A stretch of 64,000 nt of DNA from contig NZ_MSQD01000011.1 in the NCBI RefSeq assembly GCF_002102475.1, positions 1 through 64,000 of the forward strand, given 5' to 3'. The position numbers and the translations under genes are program-made. Shown here piece after piece: positions 26,239 through 35,860 of this stretch. Within the stretch, counting starts at the first letter, position 1; every line of letters starts with the position of its first letter. The stretch comes from Thermoanaerobacterium sp. PSU-2. Its GTDB lineage: Bacteria > Bacillota > Thermoanaerobacteria > Thermoanaerobacterales > Thermoanaerobacteraceae. A model generated the notes under the pieces. That model saw only the letters and a list, made by a program, of their open reading frames with translations, made no database searches and was not told the DNA's origin.

Positions 26239-27069
26239 TTACTCTTTAATTGCACCACCCAAAATACCAGAAATAAACTGCCTCTGGAATATCAAGAACA
26301 CAATAATTATCGGAATTGCAGACATCGATGCTCCAAACATGATTTCGCCATAATCAATTCTTGTTGTACCATTTAATTGTGCTAATGCAACAGGAAATGT
26401 ATACATATTATTTATTAATGGCCACATGAAGCTATTCCATTGATTCATAAACATATATATTGCAAGAGCACCTAAAGATGCCTTTACGTTAGGTATTACT
26501 ATTTTGAAGAAAATACCAAATTCACCTAGTCCGTCAATTCTAGCAGCATCAATTAATGCATTTGGAAAAGAAAGCATATTTTGACGCATTAAGAATATTC
26601 CAAATATATTAGCTAGCCCAGGCAAAATAATTGCTTGATAAGAACCAACCCAACCTAGTTTAGTCATCAGTATAAATTGTGGTACTAATAAAACTTGATA
26701 CGGAATCATCATCAATAATAATATCAGCGAAAAAAATAAATTTTTACCTTTAAAGTTATATTTAGCAAATGCATACCCAGCCATAGAAGATAAAAATACT
26801 GTTAGAAATGTATATACACTTGCAATAAATATTGAATTAAAGAATACTTTCCAGAAGTTTATATCTGCTTGCAACGTTTCATAATTTTTTATTAAACTAC
26901 TTCCAATCATCAACATAGGAGGAACTTTTAATATTTCACCTGACGTATGCGTAGCTGACACAAACATCATATAAAATGGAAAAATAGAAATAATAACTCC
27001 TATGATTAATACTACATAAATAAATAATTTAACTAAAACATTAGCCTCATTGGGTTTGCTTTTCGTCAT
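26239..27069 (-). CDS. Galacto-oligosaccharide ABC transporter, permease (MalG type)
   Basis: This permease of about 276 residues, with six membrane segments, belongs to the CUT1 (MalG-like) family. The EAA loop, DAARIDGLGEFGIFFKIVIPNVKA, lies in the second half and contacts the shared ATPase. It works with the preceding permease and binding protein; by its neighbours (GH53, GH2) the likely cargo is beta-1,4-galacto-oligosaccharides, as for GanQ. The start ATG lies eight bases after GGGAG; an earlier ATG (27087) overlaps the upstream gene. No ATPase gene is nearby, so a genome-wide MsmX-type ATPase is probably used. Confidence 0.88.
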   Translation of the reverse strand: MTKSKPNEANVLVKLFIYVVLIIGVIISIFPFYMMFVSATHTSGEILKVPPMLMIGSSLIKNYETLQADINFWKVFFNSIFIASVYTFLTVFLSSMAGYAFAKYNFKGKNLFFSLILLLMMIPYQVLLVPQFILMTKLGWVGSYQAIILPGLANIFGIFLMRQNMLSFPNALIDAARIDGLGEFGIFFKIVIPNVKASLGALAIYMFMNQWNSFMWPLINNMYTFPVALAQLNGTTRIDYGEIMFGASMSAIPIIIVFLIFQRQFISGILGGAIKE

Positions 27070-27070
27070 T

Positions 27071-27958
27071 CTACTCACTCCCAACAACTTTAAATTGAAT
27101 GTAAGATAATATCGCTATAATTATAGCTATCACATAACTTATTGCAGCGGCATAACCAAAATTAAAATATCTAAAACCCATGTTATATAAATATTGTGCA
27201 ACTGTTATTGTAGCATTACTAGGTCCACCACCTGTTAATATATAAGGTTCATCAAATAACTGTAACGTACCTATCGTAGATGTTATTGTACAAAATAGAA
27301 TTACAGGCTTAATGAGAGGAACTGTAACAAACAAAAATTTTTGAATAGCATTAGCACCATCTATGTCACATGCTTCGTATATATCCTCCGAAATACCTTG
27401 TAATGCTGCTAATAAAATAACCATATTGTATCCTGTCCATCTCCAAGTAATAGCAATAATTACTGATGCTTTTGATGAATATTGGCCATTCAACCAATCA
27501 ACTATTGGCAAATGGAATAATCTTAATAAATAATTGATAAAACCAAAATCCGTATTTAAAAATAATTTAAAAACTATAGAATATGCTACTAAGCCTATCA
27601 ACGCAGGAAGAAAAAATGAAATTCTGAAAAATTGTTTAAACTTTATAAATTTATTATTTAATAATGTAGCCAGAATCAACGCCAATAATATCATAATAGG
27701 TACTTGTATAATTAAATAAATAAATGTGTTTTCTAATCCTTGAATAAAAACATCATCTTTAAAAAGCATTGTATAATTTTCTAAGCCTACAAAAATATAT
27801 TTACCATTATCAAACTTTTGAAAACTAAGAATTAGTGAATATATTATTGGATATACCATAAAAATCAAAAATAATATTATTATAGGCAAAATGAAAAAAT
27901 AAGGTGCATTATTCGAATCAATTTTAAATTTTCTTTTATTAGCAATTGGAATCATCAT
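27071..27958 (-). CDS. Galacto-oligosaccharide ABC transporter, permease (MalF type)
   Basis: This 295-residue permease with six membrane segments has the EAA motif EACDIDGANAIQKFLFVTVPLIKP. It pairs with the MalG-type permease that follows. Its function in galactan oligosaccharide uptake is inferred from the locus (GanP-like). It has two adjacent ATG codons after GGAGGT, and the second has the better spacing. A strong stem-loop separates it from the binding-protein gene. Confidence 0.88.
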   Translation of the reverse strand: MMIPIANKRKFKIDSNNAPYFFILPIIILFLIFMVYPIIYSLILSFQKFDNGKYIFVGLENYTMLFKDDVFIQGLENTFIYLIIQVPIMILLALILATLLNNKFIKFKQFFRISFFLPALIGLVAYSIVFKLFLNTDFGFINYLLRLFHLPIVDWLNGQYSSKASVIIAITWRWTGYNMVILLAALQGISEDIYEACDIDGANAIQKFLFVTVPLIKPVILFCTITSTIGTLQLFDEPYILTGGGPSNATITVAQYLYNMGFRYFNFGYAAAISYVIAIIIAILSYIQFKVVGSE

Positions 27959-27973
27959 ATACCTCCATTTTTA

Positions 27974-28006
27974 CATTTGTACAGCTGCATTGCAGCTGTA
28001 CAAATG
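27974..28006 (-). promoter_or_regulatory. 15-bp stem-loop between binding-protein and permease genes
   Basis: A perfect 15-bp stem (CATTTGTACAGCTGC with GCAGCTGTACAAATG, loop of 3) lies 11 bases after the binding-protein stop. On the minus strand no T-run follows, so it is more likely an mRNA-stabilising or attenuating element than a full terminator. Confidence 0.65.
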
Positions 28007-28017
28007 GTTTTTTATAA

Positions 28018-29343
28018 TCATTTACCTATTTTATTTTCAATGTCTTTTTGTAAATTGTCTAAAGTTTGTTTAACATCTTTATGCAGGAGTAAGATAGATC
28101 CTTGTGCATCAACTACACTTGTTTCTGTTTCTGCAAAATTTTCTGTAAAGTTTGTGCTACCAGGTATTTTCTTTGCTATATCAGCAAATAATGCCCAAAT
28201 TTTCTGTCCTCCCGTATATTCAACACCTTCTTCAAATACAGGATCATTGTATAGCTCCACAAGTGACGGGAATAAACCATATTTAGTAAATCCAATTTTA
28301 GCAATGTCTTTATCAGTCATAGCAAATTTCGCAAATTCAACAGCAACTTTCTTGTTTTGAGAAGCATTTGGAACCATCAATGATGAACCACCATATACTG
28401 CAGCAGTATTATCTCCTTCTTTAAAAGCTGGTAATGGCATAACAGCCCATTTTCCACTTAATTCAGGCGCTTGATCCTCTAGAGTTCCAATCATCCAAAC
28501 CCCAGCCACAGTTGTTGCTACATATCCATTTTTAATTGCTGTTACTCCAGCATCCCATCCACTATTGTTATATACTATTCCTGCATCTACCATTTTCTTA
28601 ATTTCTGTCATTGCATTGATTGATTCTGGCGAATTTAATATAGGTTTGCCATCTTTGTCAAAATACCATGAATTTTGCTCGTTAAGCATAACCTTATACA
28701 CGCCATCATCAGATTTTTCATCAATATTTAACATTTTTACTTTACCATTAGTGCTTTGGGTTATCTTTTTACCTGCTTCTATATAATCATCCCATGTCTT
28801 TATACTATTAGGATCAACTCCAGCATTTTTAAAAATATCTGTTCTGTAAAAAACTGCTGCAGGACCTACATCCCATGGTATAGCAACAATTTTACCATCT
28901 ACTGTGTCAACAGCCATTTTTGATGAGACAAACTTATCTTTTATAGGCGTTAAATCAGATGTAAAATCATAAAAACCGTTTGGAAATTTTTTTGCAAATC
29001 CAGCAATATGATCATCCTGAACAGTAACAACATCTGGTAACCCAGAACCTGCCGCTAATCCAACAGTCAGTTTGTCATAAACGTCAGATTGGCCCATATC
29101 CTTAATATTAATTTTTACATTCGGATACAATTTTTCAAACTTATTTGCTGCTTCTTGTAATGTTTTAGCTGCAACATTCCAGCTCCATACTGTTATTGTA
29201 CCATTTAAATTGTTACCACTTCCAGATGACGTCGTATTTGAAGATGATTTATTGTTAGAAGAATTACCAGCCGTACTACAACCACTCAAAAACATAGAAA
29301 GAATAAAAATTGTCGACATTACAACTAACAAAAATTTTTTCAT
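28018..29343 (-). CDS. Galacto-oligosaccharide-binding lipoprotein
   Basis: This 441-residue protein has a lipoprotein signal (SMFLSGCST, cysteine about residue 22), a Ser/Asn-rich linker and an extracellular solute-binding domain of family 1 (TITVWSWNVAAKTLQEAANKFEKLYPNVKI; GVWMIGTLEDQAPELSGKWAVMPLPAF). It captures oligosaccharides for the two permeases. Specificity for galactan fragments is inferred from the adjacent GH53 and GH2 genes (GanO/GanS-like). The ATG follows GAGGTG. It is the first gene of the operon. Confidence 0.88.
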   Translation of the reverse strand: MKKFLLVVMSTIFILSMFLSGCSTAGNSSNNKSSSNTTSSGSGNNLNGTITVWSWNVAAKTLQEAANKFEKLYPNVKINIKDMGQSDVYDKLTVGLAAGSGLPDVVTVQDDHIAGFAKKFPNGFYDFTSDLTPIKDKFVSSKMAVDTVDGKIVAIPWDVGPAAVFYRTDIFKNAGVDPNSIKTWDDYIEAGKKITQSTNGKVKMLNIDEKSDDGVYKVMLNEQNSWYFDKDGKPILNSPESINAMTEIKKMVDAGIVYNNSGWDAGVTAIKNGYVATTVAGVWMIGTLEDQAPELSGKWAVMPLPAFKEGDNTAAVYGGSSLMVPNASQNKKVAVEFAKFAMTDKDIAKIGFTKYGLFPSLVELYNDPVFEEGVEYTGGQKIWALFADIAKKIPGSTNFTENFAETETSVVDAQGSILLLHKDVKQTLDNLQKDIENKIGK

Positions 29344-29987
29344 TTAACTCACCTCGTTAAATTTTTTAATTTAGAATAAGGTTTACAAATAAATCAACGG
29401 ATAAATAAATTATTTAAACTATCACCCCTTTCACTGGATAATAAACAATTTCATACTTACAAATATAACCAAGAAACTAAAAGTATAATTTAATAATGTA
29501 AGTTTTTAACTTTTTATTGGACAACAATATACTATGTTGTAAAAAAGAAAACCTACATAATTGACAATTAAAAATAAAATAGAAAAAGTTCATATTTAAT
29601 TTCAATAATTGCCTTAAATTTTGTATATTATCATATTAAATTCGATCCTAAATATCATTCTAAATTTAACAGTTAATTAAAATATTTTATTAACTTGTTA
29701 ATATACACCTTTTATAAAATTTTTATTATCCTCCATTCTTACTAATTATATTTTTTAAAAATTTCTATTTTGCAAATGCTAACAATTATCTTCTCATATT
29801 CCTTTATATATTTTATATTCGACGTCAATTAAAAAAATCCTTCTTTTTTAATCCTAATTTATTAAAAATTTTTATTAACTTTTTGCTCTTTCAACTTTCA
29901 TATCTATTATAACATAAGTAACAATTAAAATCGAGAATTTCCAAATCATTTTATAATATAATAATTAAATAATTATTTTTTATTAAT
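29344..29987. other. Long AT-rich intergenic region upstream of the galactan transporter operon
   Basis: These 644 bases contain no open frame I can support. They should hold the promoter of the binding-protein operon; no consensus pair stands out. A small inverted repeat (ACAACA, eight bases, TGTTGT; 29521-29540) about 180 bases before the start is a possible operator. The base composition is even more AT-rich than its surroundings. Confidence 0.4.
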
Positions 29988-30209
29988 CTATATATCTTCA
30001 TATTCCTCAAAGTCATACACATTGCCGTTTTCTATATCTTTTAATCCTCTTTCTATAGATTCCATCAATTCTTTATCATTAAGTATTTCATCGTCTTCTG
30101 CTTCATCCTTTAATTTTAAAAATTCTATAAAATCAATCACTTCTGCGATCTTATCTTCAGGCAACTCTTCAATAATGTCCAATACCTTCTTCTTCAAAGT
30201 ATTATCCAT
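29988..30209 (-). CDS. Small DUF2281-like/antitoxin-like protein
   Basis: This protein of about 73 residues begins MDNTLKKKVLDIIEELPEDK and continues with VIDFIEFLKLKDEAEDDEIL, a pattern seen in DUF2281 and related antitoxin-like proteins. It is very acidic. No toxin gene lies beside it, so it looks like an orphan or has another regulatory role. The ribosome-binding site is weak (GTGGTG), and GTG codons four codons earlier are an alternative start. Confidence 0.6.
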   Translation of the reverse strand: MDNTLKKKVLDIIEELPEDKIAEVIDFIEFLKLKDEAEDDEILNDKELMESIERGLKDIENGNVYDFEEYEDI

Positions 30210-30269
30210 TTTCAACACCACTGTTATTATTATTTTCTTTTATTATAATTTATTTTTCCTCAAATAAAA

Positions 30270-30295
30270 AGTGCAGAAGAAATGTCCTCTGCACT
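30270..30295 (-). terminator. Terminator of the uronate operon
   Basis: An AGTGCAGA/TCTGCACT stem (8 bp plus two inner pairs) followed by TTTTTAT on the minus strand, 13 bases after the fructuronate reductase stop. It closes the long pectin/uronate gene block. Confidence 0.85.
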
Positions 30296-30307
30296 ATCCA
30301 TCCTATT

Positions 30308-31924
30308 TTAGCATTCAAGGTATTTTTTAAGGGTATTTCTCACTGCGCCGGTATCAGATATAAGCTCTTTAAAATAGCCTTCTATCATTTCGCCTAATCC
30401 TGCTTCGTATAAATCGAGTCCAAATATTTGCTTGTTTGATAAAATCGGTCTTAGGTTGTCCTTAACTGATTCTCCGTCCCCAAGCTTTATATTTGACACA
30501 TGGGATTTCAAATCATTTAAAAGCGGATCTGGGCTTAGTGCCATTTCATTGCCGTTATCATCAATACCCATCAAATACCTGCACCATCCTGCTATGACTA
30601 ACGGTATATACTTTAAGCTTTTTACATCAAGATCGCTTCTTTGCATGTATGATTTTATCGTCTCTCCAAACCTTATGCCCATCTTTTGCGATGTGTCTGT
30701 GGCAATTCTCTGAGGTGTATCAGGCATGTACGGATTTGGCAGCCTTACTTCGATTACTTCTTTTATGAATTCTTCTGGGTCAAGCACTTTAGGATTTATG
30801 ACAACAGGCATGCCTTCTACATATCCCACTTTTTCAACAAGCTTTTTAAGACAACTATCTTTCATCTCATCAGCAATCGTCTTGTAATTCAAAAGGCATC
30901 CGTATATAGCCAATGCTGTGTGAAGCGGATTTAGGCATGTGGTGACTTTCATCCTTTCGACTTTTTCTACGGTTTCTTTATCAGTTAAGATGACCCCAGC
31001 TTCTTCTAATTTCATTCGCCCATTTGGAAATTTGTCTTCTATGACAAGGTATTGAGCTCTTTCCGCATTAACAAAAGGCGCAATTACGGTATTTTTCGAA
31101 GTTGTTATTATGTCCATATCCTCTAAGCCACTGTCTTCAAGAGATTTCTTGACTATCTCATGTGGCCTTGGAACGATTTTATCAATCATACTAAGCGGGA
31201 AAGAAACCTTCGATGGATCGTTTAAGTATTTAATAAATCCATCTTCCACATAACCTTTCTTCGACCATTCCTCTGCTATAGTCATCACTGCACTTTTAAG
31301 TCTTTCGCCATTTCCAGAAAAGTTATCAAGGCTTACAAGTGCCAATGGATGCCCACCTGCTTTGTACCTTGAATAAACCAGAGATGTAAGCTTTGACACT
31401 ACGTTTTTCGGCCTTTCAGGACCTGCCTCAATGTCTTCTGTGACTTCTTTTATAAAATTGCCTGAGAAATCTTTAAGATTATAGCCTTTCTCTGTTATTG
31501 TCATGCTTACTATCTGCAATGATTGATTTTTGAAGATGTCGTTTAATTTAACCCATTGAGCTTCGTTTGATGGATCTGCCATTACAATATCGGCAATGCT
31601 TCCTACGACTTCTTTTTCCAGTGTGCCATCGGCATTCATGATGACTCTCAATCCCAAATTGTCGTAAGGCTTATATATTTTCTCAGAGACTTCAAAATCG
31701 TAAGATTCAACTGCAATTATTCCTGTGTCTATAAGATCTTTGTTCAAGAGGGTTTGCATAAGCATTGCTATAAACCCTCTGAATATGTTGCCTGCACCAA
31801 AGTGAATCCATGTAGGCCTTTTCGCTGTAACATCGATCATCTTTTCTACGTCAAACTTTGGAAGCTTTATGCCTGCATCTTCCCATTTTTTTCTATCTTT
31901 TAGCTCAGCCCTTCTTAATTTCAT
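30308..31924 (-). CDS. uxuB: D-fructuronate (mannonate) oxidoreductase
   Basis: This 538-residue protein is a long-chain mannitol-dehydrogenase-family enzyme with the NAD-binding start WIHFGAGNIFRGF and the catalytic block KVTTCLNPLHTALAIYG. The length and the context fit fructuronate reductase (fructuronate to D-mannonate, using NADH). Upstream in the same block, uxaE would supply fructuronate by epimerising tagaturonate. Mannonate dehydratase is not in the window. A mannitol or arabinitol role cannot be excluded on sequence alone. Confidence 0.85.
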   Translation of the reverse strand: MKLRRAELKDRKKWEDAGIKLPKFDVEKMIDVTAKRPTWIHFGAGNIFRGFIAMLMQTLLNKDLIDTGIIAVESYDFEVSEKIYKPYDNLGLRVIMNADGTLEKEVVGSIADIVMADPSNEAQWVKLNDIFKNQSLQIVSMTITEKGYNLKDFSGNFIKEVTEDIEAGPERPKNVVSKLTSLVYSRYKAGGHPLALVSLDNFSGNGERLKSAVMTIAEEWSKKGYVEDGFIKYLNDPSKVSFPLSMIDKIVPRPHEIVKKSLEDSGLEDMDIITTSKNTVIAPFVNAERAQYLVIEDKFPNGRMKLEEAGVILTDKETVEKVERMKVTTCLNPLHTALAIYGCLLNYKTIADEMKDSCLKKLVEKVGYVEGMPVVINPKVLDPEEFIKEVIEVRLPNPYMPDTPQRIATDTSQKMGIRFGETIKSYMQRSDLDVKSLKYIPLVIAGWCRYLMGIDDNGNEMALSPDPLLNDLKSHVSNIKLGDGESVKDNLRPILSNKQIFGLDLYEAGLGEMIEGYFKELISDTGAVRNTLKKYLEC

Positions 31925-31942
31925 AAATTAATCCCCCTCATA

Positions 31943-33343
31943 TTAATCCTGCTGCCATTCGGTGTGGAATATTCCATCCATGTCAATCCTCTTGTAAGTG
32001 TGTGCACCAAAGAAATCCCTCTGCCCTTGTATCAAATTAGCAGGAAGGTTTTCCTCCGACATGCTGTAGAAATAGTCAAGAGAAGCATTTACTGTAAGCA
32101 TCGGGATATAATTGTCCTTAGCAAGCTTTGTCACCTTCTTAACTGCATCTATTTTTTCTTCTAAGAATTTCACAGATTTCGCGTCAAGAAGCAAGTTATC
32201 ATTGTCTTCTGAGATTATCTCCATCAAAAAGTCCAGAAGCCTTGCCCTTATGATGCAACCACCTTTCCAGATTCTCAAAACTTCTTTTAAATCTATGCCG
32301 TAACCATAGACTTTTGACGCCTCTGATATAAGCCACATGCCTTGCGAAAATGATGAAAATACTGAGAACAACAGCGCATTTTTCAAATCTTCTACGACTT
32401 CGTCTTTATTTAAGGCATTTTCAGGATAGTTTCTATTGACCATTTTCGAAAGCTTTACCCTGTCATCTTTAAAGAAGGAAAGAGTTCTGCCGACAACAGC
32501 AAGATTTAAAGATGGCGTAGGAATGCCTAAATCAAGAGACGTCTCTGCGGTCCACTTGCCTGTTCCCTTTTGCTCTGCTTCATCAAGTATGAGCTCTACC
32601 AAAGGCTTACCTGTCTTGTCGTCTTTGTGCTTCATTATCTTATAAGATATTTCCATCAAGAATGAATTAAGCTCTCCGTTATTCCACTTCTCGAAAATAT
32701 CTCCGATTTCTTCACTGGTAAGCTTTAAGACTTTTCTCATTACGTCGTACACTTCTGATATTGACTGCATTATAGCGTATTCTATTCCATTGTGCACCAT
32801 CTTTACAAAGTGCCCTGCAGAATCATTGCCAACATATGTGCAGCATTCTCCAGAATCAGTCTTTGCTGCTATCTTAAGAAGCAACTCCTTTACCATTTCA
32901 TAAGCTTCTTTTGTTCCGCCAGGCATAAGTGACGGTCCATTTAATGCGCCAAATTCTCCGCCAGATACACCCATGCCTAAGTAATGTATTCCTTTGTCCT
33001 TTAGCTCTTTTATCCTTCTGTCAGTATCTTTAAAGTACGAATTACCGCCGTCTATTATGAGGTCTCCTTCATCAAGGTATGGCAAAAGCTCATGAATCAC
33101 GTCATCTACTGGCTTTCCCGCCTTCACCATGAGTATTATCTTCCTGGGCTTTTCCAAAGACTCAACGAATGACTTTATGTCGTAGTACGGATAGATTTTC
33201 TCATCCTTTACTTTCTCTTTAACGAATTTTTCAGTCGTCTCATGTGATCTGTTGTAACCAGACAGGCTGTAACCTTTTCTGGCTATGTTTAAAGCTAAAT
33301 TCTGTCCCATTACTGCAAGGCCTATCAATCCTATATTGTTCAT
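31943..33343 (-). CDS. gnd: 6-phosphogluconate dehydrogenase, decarboxylating
   Basis: This protein of about 466 residues has the NAD(P)-binding IGLIGLAVMGQNLALN, the signature VSGGEFGALNGPSLMPGG, catalytic K and N in GHFVKMVHNGIEYAIMQ, and the C-terminal QGQRDFFGAHTYKR. It converts 6-phosphogluconate to ribulose-5-phosphate and CO2. It directly follows a gluconate-type kinase gene, so the pair forms a route from gluconate into the pentose phosphate pathway. The ATG chosen lies eight bases after GGAGG; a start five codons earlier is less likely. Confidence 0.95.
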   Translation of the reverse strand: MNNIGLIGLAVMGQNLALNIARKGYSLSGYNRSHETTEKFVKEKVKDEKIYPYYDIKSFVESLEKPRKIILMVKAGKPVDDVIHELLPYLDEGDLIIDGGNSYFKDTDRRIKELKDKGIHYLGMGVSGGEFGALNGPSLMPGGTKEAYEMVKELLLKIAAKTDSGECCTYVGNDSAGHFVKMVHNGIEYAIMQSISEVYDVMRKVLKLTSEEIGDIFEKWNNGELNSFLMEISYKIMKHKDDKTGKPLVELILDEAEQKGTGKWTAETSLDLGIPTPSLNLAVVGRTLSFFKDDRVKLSKMVNRNYPENALNKDEVVEDLKNALLFSVFSSFSQGMWLISEASKVYGYGIDLKEVLRIWKGGCIIRARLLDFLMEIISEDNDNLLLDAKSVKFLEEKIDAVKKVTKLAKDNYIPMLTVNASLDYFYSMSEENLPANLIQGQRDFFGAHTYKRIDMDGIFHTEWQQD

Positions 33344-33361
33344 TTCTCTTACCTCCAATTT

Positions 33362-34846
33362 TTATAGTTTGTTGTGAACCTCAAATAAGTTTTTAAGATC
33401 TCTTGTCATAAGCTTAAAGAATTGAAATCCCTTTTCATACTGCTGTACCTTTTCCTCTTGAGGCATAAACACTTTCTTAGTCTTCACCATCTTGTAAGTT
33501 GCCTCTAATACATCTTTATAGACTCCTAATGCACAAAATCCCAACAAAGCCGAGCCTAAAAGCTCAGGTTCTTCCACATTTGACACCTTTATAGGCAGTC
33601 CCAATACAGATGAGAAAATTTCCATCCAAAGCTCAGAGTTTGTACCACCACCTCCAGCTCTTATCTCTTTTATATTTATATTATTGTCTTTTACTGCCTC
33701 AAAAAGCATTCTCAATGAATATGCAACGCCTTCTAAACCTGCTTTTATCAAATGCCCTTTTGTGTGACTGTTTTTCAATCCAAAATAGACGCCAGAAGCT
33801 ATGTTGCCAATTTCTTTGTCCCTCTCTCCTGTGATATAAGGCAGGAAAAACAGATTGGACGTATCAGCACTTAATGCTTCCTTTGTCAATTCATCATAAC
33901 TCATGTTAAAGATATTGTCTCTAAGCCACCTTAAAATTATGCCTGCATTGTTGATGGCCGCTCCTACAAACCACTTTCCTGATGAAAGGTAGTAAGTTTG
34001 AAGCCTCATTAAATCTTCTTTATCTAAAACGGCTTCTGGATACGCAACTCTAAACATTCCTGTTGTGCCTATGTTTATTGCACCAACTCCATCGTCAAAT
34101 GCTCCAATGCCTATTCCTACAGCGCCACCATCGTACACGCCAGGCAGCAGCTTTACATCCCCATTCAACCCTAAAAGCTCTTTCGATTTGTCGGGAAGGT
34201 CAGCTAAAATCACATCTGAAGGCACAATCTCAGGAAGCCTATCCTCGTCTATGCCTAAGGCACCAAGTGAGTAGCTATCCCATTTAAGGGTATTTATATT
34301 CATCATTCCTGTGGCAGATGATATGCTAGGTTCTGTATACGGCTTATTTAAAAGCTTTGATATGATGTAGTCTTTTGAGCTTAAAAAGTATTTTGATCTT
34401 TCAAAAATATCTCTTCTCTTTCTCTTAAGCCAATATATTTTAAAAAGCGGCGCATGGAACGTAGGAGCAAATCCAGTCCTCTTGTACATCTCATTTACGT
34501 CAATATCGTTTAGCAATTCTTCGTAAGTTTCTTTCGACCTTGTATCAAGAAGCGTCATTATGCCTGTCAATGGCTCTAAATTCTCATCGACAGGTACAAG
34601 GCCAAACATGTACGTAGACGGTATGACAAGCGAAATCGCATTCTCATAGCCTTTCGACGCTTCTTTAGCCGCTTTTACAAAAGTAGAAAACAAGACTTCA
34701 GGATCGTGTTCCGCTTTCCCGTCGTCGCCTTTAAAAAGTGGTATCTCGCACCTATAAAGGCTTAGCACATTTCCTTCCTTGTCTACGACACCTGCTTTAA
34801 GATTTGTGGTGCCTATATCTATACAAAGAGCTAATCCCCTATCCAT
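33362..34846 (-). CDS. gntK: FGGY-family carbohydrate kinase, probably gluconokinase
   Basis: This 494-residue FGGY kinase has the ATP-binding N-terminal ALCIDIGTTNLKAGVVD, a GVYDGGAVGIGIGAF segment and the C-terminal family signature EIRAGGGGTNSELWMEIFSSVLG. The gnd gene follows after about 18 bases and makes gluconate the most likely substrate. The FGGY family also contains xylulo- and other kinases, so the substrate is inferred. The ATG follows GGAGG. Confidence 0.82.
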   Translation of the reverse strand: MDRGLALCIDIGTTNLKAGVVDKEGNVLSLYRCEIPLFKGDDGKAEHDPEVLFSTFVKAAKEASKGYENAISLVIPSTYMFGLVPVDENLEPLTGIMTLLDTRSKETYEELLNDIDVNEMYKRTGFAPTFHAPLFKIYWLKRKRRDIFERSKYFLSSKDYIISKLLNKPYTEPSISSATGMMNINTLKWDSYSLGALGIDEDRLPEIVPSDVILADLPDKSKELLGLNGDVKLLPGVYDGGAVGIGIGAFDDGVGAINIGTTGMFRVAYPEAVLDKEDLMRLQTYYLSSGKWFVGAAINNAGIILRWLRDNIFNMSYDELTKEALSADTSNLFFLPYITGERDKEIGNIASGVYFGLKNSHTKGHLIKAGLEGVAYSLRMLFEAVKDNNINIKEIRAGGGGTNSELWMEIFSSVLGLPIKVSNVEEPELLGSALLGFCALGVYKDVLEATYKMVKTKKVFMPQEEKVQQYEKGFQFFKLMTRDLKNLFEVHNKL

Positions 34847-34861
34847 ATTAATCCTCCACGA

Positions 34862-35842
34862 CTATAATTTTATCACTCCGTCAGGCTCTTGACCATTCAA
34901 TACTTTCTCTATGTCTGATACAACTTTGTCGCCCATGCCTTTTAAGCATTCTCTTGTGTAAGCAGATATGTGAGGCGTTATCACCACATTCTCATATTTC
35001 AAAAGTGGATGATTCTCGTCTATAGGCTCGTTTTCTACAACGTCTAATCCAACACCTGCCACTTTTCCATCGTCGAGAGCTTTCATCAAAGCCTCGTTGT
35101 CTATAAGCTCCCCTCTGGCTGTATCTACAATGTAGACACCGTCTTTCATCATAGAAAATTGCTTAAATGATAGCATGTGGTAATTGCCTTTATTAAGAGA
35201 TGCATTTAAGGATATCATGTCTGCTGCTTTTAAAAGTTCTTCTAATGTCTCTACAGGCTCAGCACCTCTTTCACGTATCAAACCAGATGGCACGTACGGG
35301 TCGTAAGCTATAACTTTTGCATTAAACCCATACCTGAGTATTTCACAAACTCTGCTGCCTATATTGCCAATACCTATTATTCCTATGACTTTGTCCCTTA
35401 GCTCTGCACCCATGAAGCTGGCTCTTTCACTCCACTTGCCATCTTTTACTTTTAATGAAGCTGCTCTTACTTTTCTAACAACATCAAGAAGCAATGTAAC
35501 TGCCGATTCTGCTACAGCTTCTCTTTCAACATACCCATCGACTTTTGTGACGTATGTGCCTTTCTCTTGAGCACTTTTTATATCGATATTATCATACCCA
35601 ATGCCATGCCTTGTAATAAGCAGCGTCTCATCCTTGTGCTCAAAAAACTCTTTATCGTAGTAAGGTTTGACGCTGGCTACAATGATAGAATATCCCATAA
35701 GCTTCTCTGCCAGTTCTTTGCCGTGCATGTCGTAAGGAAATTGAAATCTGTCAACTTCCCCAAACTTTTTTAACTTCTCCAAATGCTCAGGAAAGTTCCT
35801 GCCAAAACTGCTGGAATTTACAATCGCTATTTTCACACCCAT
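34862..35842 (-). CDS. D-2-hydroxyacid dehydrogenase (NAD-dependent)
   Basis: This 326-residue protein has the D-isomer-specific 2-hydroxyacid dehydrogenase pattern: GIIGIGNIGSRVCEIL (dinucleotide fold, about 150-165), the DTARGELID catalytic arginine region (about 235) and the GLDVVENEP Glu plus NVVITPHISAYT histidine. In this operon, next to gntK and gnd, a plausible role is interconversion of a keto-gluconate and gluconate, but lactate, glycerate and others are open. Both ends sit within 20 bases of neighbouring genes. Confidence 0.85.
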   Translation of the reverse strand: MGVKIAIVNSSSFGRNFPEHLEKLKKFGEVDRFQFPYDMHGKELAEKLMGYSIIVASVKPYYDKEFFEHKDETLLITRHGIGYDNIDIKSAQEKGTYVTKVDGYVEREAVAESAVTLLLDVVRKVRAASLKVKDGKWSERASFMGAELRDKVIGIIGIGNIGSRVCEILRYGFNAKVIAYDPYVPSGLIRERGAEPVETLEELLKAADMISLNASLNKGNYHMLSFKQFSMMKDGVYIVDTARGELIDNEALMKALDDGKVAGVGLDVVENEPIDENHPLLKYENVVITPHISAYTRECLKGMGDKVVSDIEKVLNGQEPDGVIKL

Positions 35843-35860
35843 TTTTTCTCCTCCTAAGAT

